A stretch of DNA of 64,000 nt. Origin: Rhodoblastus sp963804045. GTDB taxonomy: Bacteria > Pseudomonadota > Alphaproteobacteria > Rhizobiales > Beijerinckiaceae. Position 1 is the stretch's first letter; every line of letters begins with the position of its first letter. The stretch covers positions 7,085 through 71,084 of the forward strand of contig CAWDOR010000046.1 in assembly GCA_963804045.1 (NCBI GenBank), read 5' to 3'. Below are positions 45,231 through 54,001 of the stretch, one piece after another. The notes beneath the pieces are model-generated. The model was not told the DNA's origin, did not search any database, and saw only the letters and a program-made list of their open reading frames with translations. A program made the position numbers and the translations under genes.

Positions 45231-48200
45231 TCAGGCGCCGACGGCCCGGCGGCGGAGCGGCGCCGTGGCGGCGCGCTCGCGCCAATAGAGCGGCGCGCCG
45301 CCGATCTCGACGGCGATCTCGCGCCGCGCCCCCGGCAAGACGGCCTCGCCCTGGGTCCAGCGCCAATCCGGGCTTTCCACCGCCTGCCAGCCCTGCCCCA
45401 GCGCCGCGAGGTTTTGGCGCGCGCCGTCGCATTCGAGCCGGGTGACCAGCACACCGAGCCGGCGGTCGTCGGCGCTGTCGGGCCGCATATGGCCGGGGCT
45501 CCAGACCCGCGAGACCAGGCGAAGTTTTCGCGCGCCCTCGGGAAGGGAGAAAATATGACGCGGCCCCTCGATCCTCGGCCGGATCGTCTGGCCATCGGCC
45601 AGCAGGCGCAAATCGGGATCGTCGGTGAGCGCGAAACCCAGATTCCGCGCCCGCGCCAGCAGATGGGCCTTGGCGGCTTCGACCCCGGCGCCGCTCTTGG
45701 CGATGGGCAGGCAGGCGTCCCCGGGCCATTTCGGCTCGAAATCGGGATGCAGCTCCAGCGCCCCGCCGCCATTTTCAAAGGCGGTTCGATTGCCGCAATC
45801 GAGATAGCTTTCCGCCGGCAGGCCGTCGGCGAGCAATATGTCATGGGCGTCGAGTTCGACATGATAATAGGTCACGGACTCGACGTGGATCTGTTCGACC
45901 GTCTGGCCATTGGCGAGCAGGATCGCCGGGATCAGCGCGCCGCGCCAGGGGATGTTGTGTCCGGGGCTGACCCAGAGATCGCGGCAGGGCCTGCCCGTGC
46001 CGAAGGCTCCGGCGCGGATGCGCACCGGCCAGACTTTTTCCGGCGCGGCATGGCTTGCGAGCTTGAGGGCGCGGCGTCCGATCCAGCGGATCGGGCGCAG
46101 TCTCCCCGATTCGGTCAAGGCGAGATCGCCCTCGCGCAAATCCTCCACCGCGATTTCGCCGCGCGCCGTGAGAATCCGCGTCGCCGCGCAATAGCAGGGC
46201 AGGACGTCGATGGTGGAGGTCACGGTATTGCTGATGGCGTTGGCGCTGGCGCCGTCGCTGACCATCCAGGAGACCGTGCGGCTCAAATCGGCGCCGCCGG
46301 AGGTGTCGTCGGGATTGCTCGAGGAAAAGGTGACGGACTCGAGCGCGGCCTGGTAAGCGGCGGCGCTGGCGGTTCCGCTCAGCACCAGTTCGTCGCCATT
46401 GAAACTGCCGGCGATATTGGCGGTATTGGTGAAGTTGAGCTGGTCGCCGGTAAGGAAGCCGTTGGCGATGGTGACGGTGGCGCCGGTCAATTCCACGTCC
46501 GAGGCGACGGTCAGGCCGGCGTCGACCGCGACGGCGGGCCCGCCGTAGGGATAGGTCGCCAGATTGCCCGCGCCCGACAGCGCCGGCGCGCTCGGCGCGA
46601 CATAGACGGCGGAGGCGAAGCTGTTGCTGGCCGCATTGCTCGACAGGCCGTCGGTCACCGTCCAGGAAATGTCGCGGTTGGCGTCGGTTCCCCCGACTTC
46701 CGGGTCGGCCGAGGTCGAGGAATAGGCGATCGAGTCCAAGGCGGACTGGTAATTGGCGACAGAAGCCGCGCCCGTGAGCGACAGCACGCCGTCAGCGGAA
46801 TCGTAAGTTCCGACGATGCCATTCTGGTTGACGTAATTCAGCAGGTCGCCGCTTTGAAAGCCAAAGCCTATGCTCACCGTCGCGCCGGTCAGAATGGGGC
46901 TGTCGGGGGAGGAGACCGTCAGGCCGGGATCGAGGGCGACCGCGCCGCCGCCCGGCAGGTAATCGGCGATCGCCGGGGTGATGAGCGAACTCACCAGCGG
47001 CGCGACCGGGCCGACATCGACGGTCGCATTGACGCTGGCGGCATTGTTCTGGCTGTCGAGCACGCCGAAGGTGATGGTGCGGGTCGGGCTCGCTCCGGCG
47101 TTTTCCGGGTCCGAGGCGGTGGAGGAGAAGGTCACGGAGGCCAGCGCCTGCTGGTAGGCGGCCGCGCTGGCGGCCCCGGTGAGCAGCAGCTCGCCCGAGC
47201 TGTAAACGCCGCTGATGCCGTTTTGATTGGTGAAATGGAGCTGGTCGCCCGCGACATAATTGTCGATCAGCACGCCGCCCTGCTCGATCGTATCGTCGGC
47301 GCCGAGCGTCAGCGTGTTGTCGATGGCGACCGGCGCGCCGGAGGCGGGGTAGTTCACCGTAGTTCCCCCGCCCGAAAATACCGGCGCCGCCGCGCCGACA
47401 TTGACCGTCGAGGTCACGCTGTTGCTGGCCGCATTGCTGGCGAACCCGTCATTGACCGACCAGGAGACGGTGCGGGTCAAATCCGCGCCGCCGACTTCCG
47501 GATCGGCCGAAGTCGAGGAATAGGTGATCGAGTCCAGCGCGGTTTGATAATCGGCGACGCTGGCGGTTCCCGACAGGCTGAGCGCGCCGGTCGCGGCGTC
47601 ATAGCTGCCGGAAATGCCGTTTTGCGCCGTGAAATTCAACAGGTCCGCAGCTTGCAGGCCGGAGGTGATCCGAACCGTCGCCGAGGCCAGGGTCAGGCTG
47701 TCGACATCGCTGACAGTCAGTCCCCCATCGACCGGGACGGGAACGCCAAGCGGCGAATAGGAGGTCGTGCTGTTGCCGCCGCCGCCAAGGACCGGGGCGG
47801 TGTGAACCGGCGTGATTTCCACGGTCGTCGTGGTCGAGTTCTGCGCGCCCGCCGGAATATTGCTCTGGCCGTCGTCGATCGTCCAGGTGATCGTGCGGCT
47901 GTTGTCCTGGCCGTAATCGGTCGAATTCGCGCCGGTGACGGAATATTGGACCTCTTGCAACAGCTTGTTGTAATCGGCCACCAAGTCATAGCCGGAGAGC
48001 GTCAGGGTTTCCGTAGAGGCGTCATAGGAGGCGGCGATGTTCGTGCCGACGGTCCCGGCGCCGCCGAGCGACAGATGATCGTCGGCCGCGCTGCTTTCAT
48101 TGCTCGAAAACGCGCCGCCGGTGATCTGCACTGTGGCCTTGACGTAATCGCCATTGCTGGCGTCGGTGGATGTGCTGCCGGCGCCAAGCAGCGTCACCGC

Positions 48201-49418
48201 CGCGCCGTTCTCGACCGCCGGAGCGCCATTGGCGGTGAAGACGGGATCCGGCAGGCTGACGAAATCGGTTCCCAGCGGCACATCGCCGGCCACGCCGCCG
48301 CTTTCGAGGCTCGATTGCGGTATCGTCGTGACGATGCCGGTGACCGACGTTCCCGTGGAATTGAGCTGCGCCACGACAATCTCGCCGCCGCCCGTGCCGC
48401 TCGAATTCTCCTGCTGGTCGATATAGAGCTGCTTGTTGACCGGATCGTAGCTGAGGCTGGCGTTGAGCCACTCGCCCGCCAGGGCCCCGGAGGGCAGCGC
48501 CAATTGCGTCGCCGTCTGATTGGCCCCGCCATTGGCGCTCACATACCAGAGCGAGGGCGCAGGCAACGCGCCGGAATTGGAATGATCGGCGCCGATCAGG
48601 AAAAACACCTTGTTGTCGGCGGCGTCGACGGCGACGCCGGTGATCACGCCATTAGGATCGACGCCATTGGCGTTGCTGGCTGGAAACTGGGTCGAGCTGG
48701 TGAGCTGCGTCAAGCTGTTCGTGGCGAGATTCTTGACATAGACCGCATTGCTCGGAGCAAAAGGCGCGAAGTCGTAGCCGGCGTCGTCGGCGACGAAATA
48801 AAGCAGCTGATTGGCCGCATCGAGCGCCATGGCGGTGATGTTGGAGACCGCCGTATTGGCGGCGTCCTGATTGCCGGTGTTGTCGCCGACCACGACGTAA
48901 TTGGCCGAGCCGCCGCCCAGGCCGGTGACGACCGGCGTCGTCGCGCCATTCGCGGGATTGTATGAAAACGCCTGAATGCCGCTGACGGTCTGATCGTCGC
49001 CCCAGGTCGAGACATAGAGCTTGTGGTTGAGCGTATCGATGACGACATTATTGGTCAGGTCGCCGGCGGCGGCGTCGGCGGCGATCTGAATCCTGCCGAC
49101 CGGCGCATTGGTTCCGACCTTGTATTCGAGCAGATATTGCGCGTTCGGATCGGTGGTGTCGCCGTTCGGGCTGTCGAGATTGGCGGAGGCGTTGTCGACC
49201 ACCCAATAATAGCCGGCGGCCGTATCCACGGCTATGCCAGTGTACCAGGGGAGCGACGAGCTGTAGACGGTCGAGGGCGGCAGCAGCGTCGTGTCGGTGG
49301 TTCCGTCGGAATTGACGACTCCCGCCTCGTCGCCGACGCCAGCGGGTCCGTACTCGCCGTCGTTGGCGCCGGATTGTCCGTCTGTGTACCAGAGCTGGCC
49401 CGTGACTTTTTGGGTCAT
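45231..49418 (-). CDS. Giant surface-type protein: propeller-like domain, five repeats, C-terminal Hint domain
   Basis: About 1,395 residues, without a classical signal peptide. Residues 1-390 read as a beta-propeller (ITAMALDAANQLLYFVADD, ITGVAVDAADNKVFFLIGAD, LSYDPVNKQLYIDQQEN). Residues about 395-1065 hold five cadherin-like repeats of about 125 residues, each with a DQLNFTNQNGISGSYD-type strand, ADYQTALDSITYSSTSADPE and a final V(T/N)DG segment. A Hint_2 domain starts at about 1070 (CYCAATRILTARGEIAVEDL, then SPGHNIPW with its His, and HVELDAHDILLADGLPAESYLD). A 170-residue tail follows. Such proteins are usually exported by type I secretion. GGAG six bases before 49418 sets the start. 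Confidence 0.88.
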   Translation of the reverse strand: MTQKVTGQLWYTDGQSGANDGEYGPAGVGDEAGVVNSDGTTDTTLLPPSTVYSSSLPWYTGIAVDTAAGYYWVVDNASANLDSPNGDTTDPNAQYLLEYKVGTNAPVGRIQIAADAAAGDLTNNVVIDTLNHKLYVSTWGDDQTVSGIQAFSYNPANGATTPVVTGLGGGSANYVVVGDNTGNQDAANTAVSNITAMALDAANQLLYFVADDAGYDFAPFAPSNAVYVKNLATNSLTQLTSSTQFPASNANGVDPNGVITGVAVDAADNKVFFLIGADHSNSGALPAPSLWYVSANGGANQTATQLALPSGALAGEWLNASLSYDPVNKQLYIDQQENSSGTGGGEIVVAQLNSTGTSVTGIVTTIPQSSLESGGVAGDVPLGTDFVSLPDPVFTANGAPAVENGAAVTLLGAGSTSTDASNGDYVKATVQITGGAFSSNESSAADDHLSLGGAGTVGTNIAASYDASTETLTLSGYDLVADYNKLLQEVQYSVTGANSTDYGQDNSRTITWTIDDGQSNIPAGAQNSTTTTVEITPVHTAPVLGGGGNSTTSYSPLGVPVPVDGGLTVSDVDSLTLASATVRITSGLQAADLLNFTAQNGISGSYDAATGALSLSGTASVADYQTALDSITYSSTSADPEVGGADLTRTVSWSVNDGFASNAASNSVTSTVNVGAAAPVFSGGGTTVNYPASGAPVAIDNTLTLGADDTIEQGGVLIDNYVAGDQLHFTNQNGISGVYSSGELLLTGAASAAAYQQALASVTFSSTASDPENAGASPTRTITFGVLDSQNNAASVNATVDVGPVAPLVSSLITPAIADYLPGGGAVALDPGLTVSSPDSPILTGATVSIGFGFQSGDLLNYVNQNGIVGTYDSADGVLSLTGAASVANYQSALDSIAYSSTSADPEVGGTDANRDISWTVTDGLSSNAASNSFASAVYVAPSAPALSGAGNLATYPYGGPAVAVDAGLTVASDVELTGATVTIANGFLTGDQLNFTNTANIAGSFNGDELVLSGTASAAAYQAALESVTFSSSNPDDTSGGADLSRTVSWMVSDGASANAISNTVTSTIDVLPCYCAATRILTARGEIAVEDLREGDLALTESGRLRPIRWIGRRALKLASHAAPEKVWPVRIRAGAFGTGRPCRDLWVSPGHNIPWRGALIPAILLANGQTVEQIHVESVTYYHVELDAHDILLADGLPAESYLDCGNRTAFENGGGALELHPDFEPKWPGDACLPIAKSGAGVEAAKAHLLARARNLGFALTDDPDLRLLADGQTIRPRIEGPRHIFSLPEGARKLRLVSRVWSPGHMRPDSADDRRLGVLVTRLECDGARQNLAALGQGWQAVESPDWRWTQGEAVLPGARREIAVEIGGAPLYWRERAATAPLRRRAVGA

Positions 49419-49584
49419 TCGAGGCTCCAAATCAAATTTGTGGTGAAATTTCCTGGGATTTTCTTGGCATCATCCCGCAGAGGAAGACGCTGGATCATTT
49501 GCGTCATGACCATAACGGCACCTGCCGAAAAAACAATCCGTTACACGATAACAATTTCGAGACTCGGTTTTCAGACCGTTTATT

Positions 49585-51084
49585 TCAGATCATGCCGCAA
49601 CGGCGCCAAAAGGGAATCCAGTGCTCGATATAAGGTTTTAACTTGACCCTGAGCATGGCGACCGCCTCCGCGTCGCCGTCGAGGATCGCGCCCTCGGCGC
49701 TAGGACGGCGGCCCAGTTTTTTGACCGTCTCCAGACCCAGCTTCGCCGCCTGTTCGGCATTGCCGGCGCCGTCGAAATGCGCCGCCAGCGCCAGCAGGGC
49801 GAATTCGTCCACAGCCAGGCCGCCGCGCGTCGCCGGACAGGCGAGATGACCGTGCAGCCGGCCGTTTCGCGCCCGCTCCACGACCAGGCGGTTGAAGCGT
49901 CTGGCCGGCGCGCGATCCGCCGGCGGGGCGCAAGACAGCGGCGCGATCTGCCCGGCCTCGACCAGCAGCGCCAGAGCCTCGCGCAAAACCGCCGGTCCGG
50001 CGGCGCGGCAGGGGCCCAGGCCGGCTAGCCCGGCCCATTCGGCGGGCCCTTGCGCCAGCCGGTCGAGCAGAGGCGCCAGCAGCGCCCGCGCCGCGCCGTC
50101 GCCGCCCGCGGGAATCTCGGCGATGCGCAGCGACGGGGGGACCGCCAGCAGAAAACCCGGCGCGGCCAAGGCTGAAGGCGCAGTGCTTTTCACGAAAATA
50201 GGGCTTCTCACGAAAATATCGCGGCGAAAACTTCTGTTGGCCATGAGATCGCGCAAGGTCTCGCGCGCAAAACTCGCGGCGGCGTCGGGCAGCAGATCGG
50301 CGCCGGGGCCGAGCGGGTCGAAATTTTGCGAAACCGCCGCCGAGGCCGCATAGGCCAGCCCGGCCTCGGCGCAGAAATCGGCGGTTTCGGCAAAACTCAG
50401 CGGGCGCGCGTCGACAGCGAAATAATCGTGGATCAGATAGGCGGGGTCCTGCGTCGGAAAAGCTTCGGCCGCCCGGCGCAAAGCGGGATTTTCGGCGAAA
50501 ATCGCCGCGCCGCCCACCTTCAGCCCCGCCAGCAGCGCCGCGCCGAGGCGCAGCGCCATCGGCGCGTCCTCGGGCGCCAGGCGCCGCGCCGCCCGCATGG
50601 TCTGGCGCAAGGGGGCCAGCGCCGCCGCGCCGGGCAGGCAGGCGTAGGACAGCATCGCCAGCCCGCCCGCCTTCAAGCGCGCCGAGACAATATCGCGCAG
50701 CGCCCGCTGGCTGTCGGCGTCAATCCAGCTCAGCACGCCATGGGCGGCGACGAGATCGCAATCGCGGGCGCCGGCGGTCGCGGCCAGATCGCGAAAATCC
50801 GCCTGCTCGAAGCGCAGGTTGGCGAGCCCGGCGCGATCCGCCAGCTCGCGGCCCTGGGCGATATGGCCGGCGTTGAAATCGACGCCCTCGAAGCTCAGAT
50901 CGGGATTGGCGGCGGCGAGCAGGGCCAGGCCGAAGCCCTGGCCGCAGCCCAGCTCCAGCATTTTCCTCACCGGCGGCGCGGCGGCGCCGGCGCAGAACAG
51001 GCCAAAGCCCAGATGCTGCGGCGCGAGCTCGGGATAATAGCCGGCGGTATAGGCGAAATCGCGGATATAAGCGTCCTGCGCCAC
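49585..51084 (-). CDS. SAM-dependent methyltransferase with regulatory domain
   Basis: A 499-residue protein of the class I methyltransferase plus MethyTransf_Reg (PF10119-like) type. The SAM site is MLELGCGQGFGLALLAAANPD (near 41-61), followed by EGVDFNAGHIAQGRELA and DLVAAHGVLSWID. Residues about 210-300 (FPTQDPAYLIHDYFAVDARPLSFAETADFCAEAGL) form the regulatory domain, and the Ala-rich C-terminal third may be a winged-helix-like region. The substrate is unknown. It lies upstream of the Hint gene on the same strand (154-base gap) and is divergent from the three collar genes, so it probably belongs to that locus. Confidence 0.85.
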   Translation of the reverse strand: MAQDAYIRDFAYTAGYYPELAPQHLGFGLFCAGAAAPPVRKMLELGCGQGFGLALLAAANPDLSFEGVDFNAGHIAQGRELADRAGLANLRFEQADFRDLAATAGARDCDLVAAHGVLSWIDADSQRALRDIVSARLKAGGLAMLSYACLPGAAALAPLRQTMRAARRLAPEDAPMALRLGAALLAGLKVGGAAIFAENPALRRAAEAFPTQDPAYLIHDYFAVDARPLSFAETADFCAEAGLAYAASAAVSQNFDPLGPGADLLPDAAASFARETLRDLMANRSFRRDIFVRSPIFVKSTAPSALAAPGFLLAVPPSLRIAEIPAGGDGAARALLAPLLDRLAQGPAEWAGLAGLGPCRAAGPAVLREALALLVEAGQIAPLSCAPPADRAPARRFNRLVVERARNGRLHGHLACPATRGGLAVDEFALLALAAHFDGAGNAEQAAKLGLETVKKLGRRPSAEGAILDGDAEAVAMLRVKLKPYIEHWIPFWRRCGMI

Positions 51085-51315
51085 CGGGGCCTCCGCCGAT
51101 CACGAAAATGTCAGCGCGCCGGAAATTCTTCGTCGCCGCCGCGCGATTGCCCAGCTTGCCAATCTCTGTTACCTTTAGTCAACTTAGTGTTTTTCAAAAC
51201 CTTTCGACGGCCGCGCGCCCGCGCCAAAAATAAAACCAGTCCTCATGGTCAGAGATTTTGCGCCGCGCCGGTTCTTGCGCGCCCGGCTTTCGCACGGCTT
51301 CATCAGGAGACGGAC

Positions 51316-51840
51316 ATGTCGAGTCCCTATGTTGGCGAGATCAGACTTTTCGCCGGAAATTTCGCGCCGGTCGGCTGGGCCTTCTGCGACGGGTCGATCC
51401 AGTCGATCGCCAATAACGAAACCTTGTTCAATCTGATCGGCACGACCTATGGCGGCGACGGCCAATCCACCTTCGCCCTGCCCAATCTGAGCGGCCGCTT
51501 TCCCCTGCATCAGGGAACCGGCCAGGGCGCAGCCTATGTCATGGGCCAGTCCGGCGGCGCCGAGACGGTGGCGGTGACGGTGGCGCAGCTTCCCGCCCAC
51601 AGCCATCAGGTCGCCACCACCGCGCCGGGAACCGCCAATGTGCCCGCGAGCACTCTGCTGCTCTCCGACCAGGCCGGCGCGCCACCGGTCTATGCCGCCC
51701 CCAACGCGGCGACGCTGGTCGCATTGGCGGGGCAATCGGTCGGCGCGACCGGCGGCGGCCAGGGCCATGACAATATGCACCCCTATCTGGCGGTGAATTT
51801 CATCATCTCGCTGTTTGGCGTCTATCCCTCGCAGAACTGA
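51316..51840 (+). CDS. Phage tail-collar domain protein 1 (MdpB-like)
   Basis: A 174-residue tail-collar (PF07484-like) protein. The N-terminal domain reads YVGEIRLFAGNFAPVGWAFCDGS, then TYGGDGQSTFALPNLSGRFPLHQGTG. The C-terminal part ends in HDNMHPYLAVNFIISLFGVYP. Collar domains sit at the junction of phage tail fibres; stand-alone proteins of this kind are found in many non-phage loci, often annotated microcystin-dependent, with no known function. First of three tandem paralogues. No other phage genes are nearby. Confidence 0.9.
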   Translation: MSSPYVGEIRLFAGNFAPVGWAFCDGSIQSIANNETLFNLIGTTYGGDGQSTFALPNLSGRFPLHQGTGQGAAYVMGQSGGAETVAVTVAQLPAHSHQVATTAPGTANVPASTLLLSDQAGAPPVYAAPNAATLVALAGQSVGATGGGQGHDNMHPYLAVNFIISLFGVYPSQN

Positions 51841-51873
51841 GCCGACAATCCCGCCCTCGCCTGGAGCGCTGCC

Positions 51874-52422
51874 ATGTCCGATCAATTTCTCGCGGAAATC
51901 AGGATGTTTCCCTTCAATTTCGCCCCGGTCGGCTGGGCCATGTGCAATGGCCAGCTTCTGCCGATTTCGCAGAATACGGCGCTGTTCTCGCTGATCGGCA
52001 CGTTTTATGGCGGCGACGGGCGCACGAATTTCGCCCTGCCCAATCTTCAAGGCGCCGCGCCGCTCGCCGCCGGCCAGGGCGCGGGCCTGTCGCTGCGCGA
52101 CCTGGGCGAGACCGGCGGCGAGGCTGGCGTGACGCTGCTCGCCGCGACCATGCCCTCGCACAGCCATGCGATTTCCGCCTCGACCTCGCCGGGAACCACC
52201 ACGGTGAGCAATGGCGACCAGCTCGGCGTCGGCAAGTCGGGGAGCAAGACGGCGCAGACCGTGGTCAATCTCTACAGTCCCAACGCCGCGCAGGCGACTG
52301 CTGGCCTCGCCGCCAACGCCATGACGCTGACCGGCGGCAGCCAGCCGCATAATAATCTCATGCCCTATCTCGCCCTGAACTTCTGCATCGCCTTGCAGGG
52401 CGTGTTCCCCGCGCGGTCTTGA
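51874..52422 (+). CDS. Phage tail-collar domain protein 2
   Basis: A 182-residue paralogue of the gene before it, 33 bases downstream. It has FLAEIRMFPFNFAPVGWAMCNGQ, FYGGDGRTNFALPNLQGAAPL and a matching end, HNNLMPYLALNFCIALQGVFPARS. The middle segment (TSPGTTTVSNGDQLGVGK) differs most, as expected if this part determines binding. The conserved Gly-Trp-Ala and PNLQG segments are intact, so I see no sign of decay. Confidence 0.9.
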   Translation: MSDQFLAEIRMFPFNFAPVGWAMCNGQLLPISQNTALFSLIGTFYGGDGRTNFALPNLQGAAPLAAGQGAGLSLRDLGETGGEAGVTLLAATMPSHSHAISASTSPGTTTVSNGDQLGVGKSGSKTAQTVVNLYSPNAAQATAGLAANAMTLTGGSQPHNNLMPYLALNFCIALQGVFPARS

Positions 52423-52485
52423 ATCCAGTCTTTCGAACAAGCCGGCCTCCGCCGTCGCGGGACAGGCCTCACAGCGGAGACGACC

Positions 52486-53016
52486 ATGTCCACCCCCTAT
52501 CTCGGCGAAATCAAGATCGTCAGCTTCAATTATCCGCCCAAGGGCTGGGCGCTATGCAACGGCCAGATCCTGCCGATCAATCAATATCAGGCCTTGTTCG
52601 CCTTGCTGGGCACGACCTATGGCGGCAATGGCGTGCAGACCTTCGCCCTGCCCAATCTGCAAGGGGCTGTTCCCATGCATGAGGGCAACGGCTTCACCCT
52701 CGGCCAGAGCGGCGGCGAGCCCGCGCACACGCTGGTCGTCGCGGAAACCCCGGCGCATCGCCATGCGCTGATGGCCGACGCCATCACTGCCGCCACCGCC
52801 TCGACGCCAACCGCGACATCGGTGCTGGGCCAGTCCTCCGGCGCCGGTCCGAACGGCGCGGTGAGCGAAAATATTTACGGCTCGGGCGCGGCCAGCGGGG
52901 CGCTGTCGCCGGCCAGCGCCAACGCGGGCGGCGGCCAGGCCCATGAAAACCGCTCGCCTTACCTGACCCTGAATTTCGTCATCGCCATGAGCGGCATTTT
53001 CCCGACCCAGAACTGA
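52486..53016 (+). CDS. Phage tail-collar domain protein 3
   Basis: A 176-residue third paralogue, 63 bases downstream of the second. It has YLGEIKIVSFNYPPKGWALCNGQ, TYGGNGVQTFALPNLQGAVPM and ends HENRSPYLTLNFVIAMSGIFPTQN. Its C-terminal segment is Ser/Thr/Ala-rich and low in complexity. The stop is 4 bases from the end of the convergent DUF6916-like gene. Three different collar proteins in a row could form a heteromeric ring. Confidence 0.9.
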   Translation: MSTPYLGEIKIVSFNYPPKGWALCNGQILPINQYQALFALLGTTYGGNGVQTFALPNLQGAVPMHEGNGFTLGQSGGEPAHTLVVAETPAHRHALMADAITAATASTPTATSVLGQSSGAGPNGAVSENIYGSGAASGALSPASANAGGGQAHENRSPYLTLNFVIAMSGIFPTQN

Positions 53017-53020
53017 GCCT

Positions 53021-53326
53021 TCAATTGAACACGGCCTGATAGTCCTGGCGGTGGGGATGCGGCGTATGAACCGGCATCAGATAGAGATCGAAGCAGGCGC
53101 CGGTCTCGGCGACCAGCCGGCGCAGCCCCTCGGGCAGCACGACGCCGGCGGGCCCCTCGAAGATCAGGGCGAAGCCGGGGCGAAAACCGCCGATGGCGGC
53201 GCTCTCAAGGATCTCGCGCAGCGCCAGTTGGCGGTCCCAGCCCTCGACGGCGAAGACCCCGCCCTGAAACGGCCGGAAATTTTCAACGCCCAGCTCCCCA
53301 AGGGCGGGATCGAGAGAGTTGCGCAT
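53021..53326 (-). CDS. DUF6916-like small protein
   Basis: A 101-residue protein with a beta-rich look: FRPFQGGVFAVEGWDRQLALREI, FALIFEGPAGVVLPEG, FDLYLMPVHTPHPHRQDYQAVFN. The closing segment (MPVHTP...YQAVFN) is typical of small proteins encoded next to MdpB-like collar genes, now filed under DUF6916. No enzymatic motif is seen. It is convergent with collar gene 3 and divergent from the GNAT gene. Confidence 0.7.
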   Translation of the reverse strand: MRNSLDPALGELGVENFRPFQGGVFAVEGWDRQLALREILESAAIGGFRPGFALIFEGPAGVVLPEGLRRLVAETGACFDLYLMPVHTPHPHRQDYQAVFN

Positions 53327-53434
53327 GCCAACGCCTTTCCGCTTGATCGTGCGCCCAGTATAGATTCCGTTGCGTCGTCAGGCCAGAGCCGCTGGGCCGG
53401 GCGCCGTGTCGAAAGCCCGGCCGGGCCGCTGGTT

Positions 53435-53890
53435 TTGCGCGCCGAGACGGCGGAGGACGCGGAGTTTCGCTTCAAGCTGTTCCGGCAGGCGCGCGCCGCC
53501 GAATGCGCCGCGCTGGCGGCGACGCCGATGTTCGACGCCCTGCTGCGCCAGCAATTCGCCGCGCAAAACACCGCCTATGCCGGCGCCGACTTGCTGATCG
53601 TCTTGAGCCAAGCCGGCGCGCGCCTGGGCCGTCTGGCGCTGCAACAGGCGGAAAGCCTCGACATTGTCGACATAGCCCTGTCGCCCGAGGCGCGCGGCAA
53701 AGGGATTGGCGCGGCGCTGATCCTGTTTCTGCAACGGCAGGCGCGCGACGCCGCCGTGCCCCTGCGCCTCAATGTCGCGCGCGGCAATTGGCGCGCGGCG
53801 GCGCTTTATCGCCGGCTGGGCTTTGGCGAATGCGGCGGCGACGCTGTTTATGCGGCCATGGTCTGGACCGCGCCGCTAACCAAGGATTGA
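53435..53890 (+). CDS. GNAT-family acetyltransferase, start uncertain
   Basis: Predicted acyl-CoA N-acyltransferase. The core has VLRAETAEDAEFRFKLFRQAR, GRLALQQAESLDIVDIALSPEARGKGIGAALI with the acetyl-CoA loop (R-x-x-G-I-G), VPLRLNVARGNWRAAALYRRLGF and a final beta strand. The start is a problem: in frame, no ATG or GTG occurs between the divergent gene and the core; TTG at 53435 gives 151 residues. An ATG at 53325 reads MPTPFRLIVRPV in another frame and then stops. A frame error near 53360 or a non-ATG start are both possible. GNAT genes commonly accompany collar clusters. Confidence 0.75.
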   Translation: MRAETAEDAEFRFKLFRQARAAECAALAATPMFDALLRQQFAAQNTAYAGADLLIVLSQAGARLGRLALQQAESLDIVDIALSPEARGKGIGAALILFLQRQARDAAVPLRLNVARGNWRAAALYRRLGFGECGGDAVYAAMVWTAPLTKD

Positions 53891-54001
53891 CCAATTCTCG
53901 GAATATCCTGAGGTTAAACCGTGTTTACGCGCGTCATTTACCACGCGTGAACCCGATCCGGCGAGACTTCCGGCCAGATTTTACCGATCTGGAGTTGGAA
54001 A

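Noticed and set aside
45180..48965. A plus-strand open frame of about 1,260 codons opposite the Hint protein
   Set aside because: Low-complexity antisense sequence; the minus strand has clear propeller, repeat and Hint domains.
51316..53016. Prophage or tailocin remnant
   Set aside because: Tail-collar domains are the only phage-like feature. No baseplate, sheath, tube, lysis or integrase gene is present.
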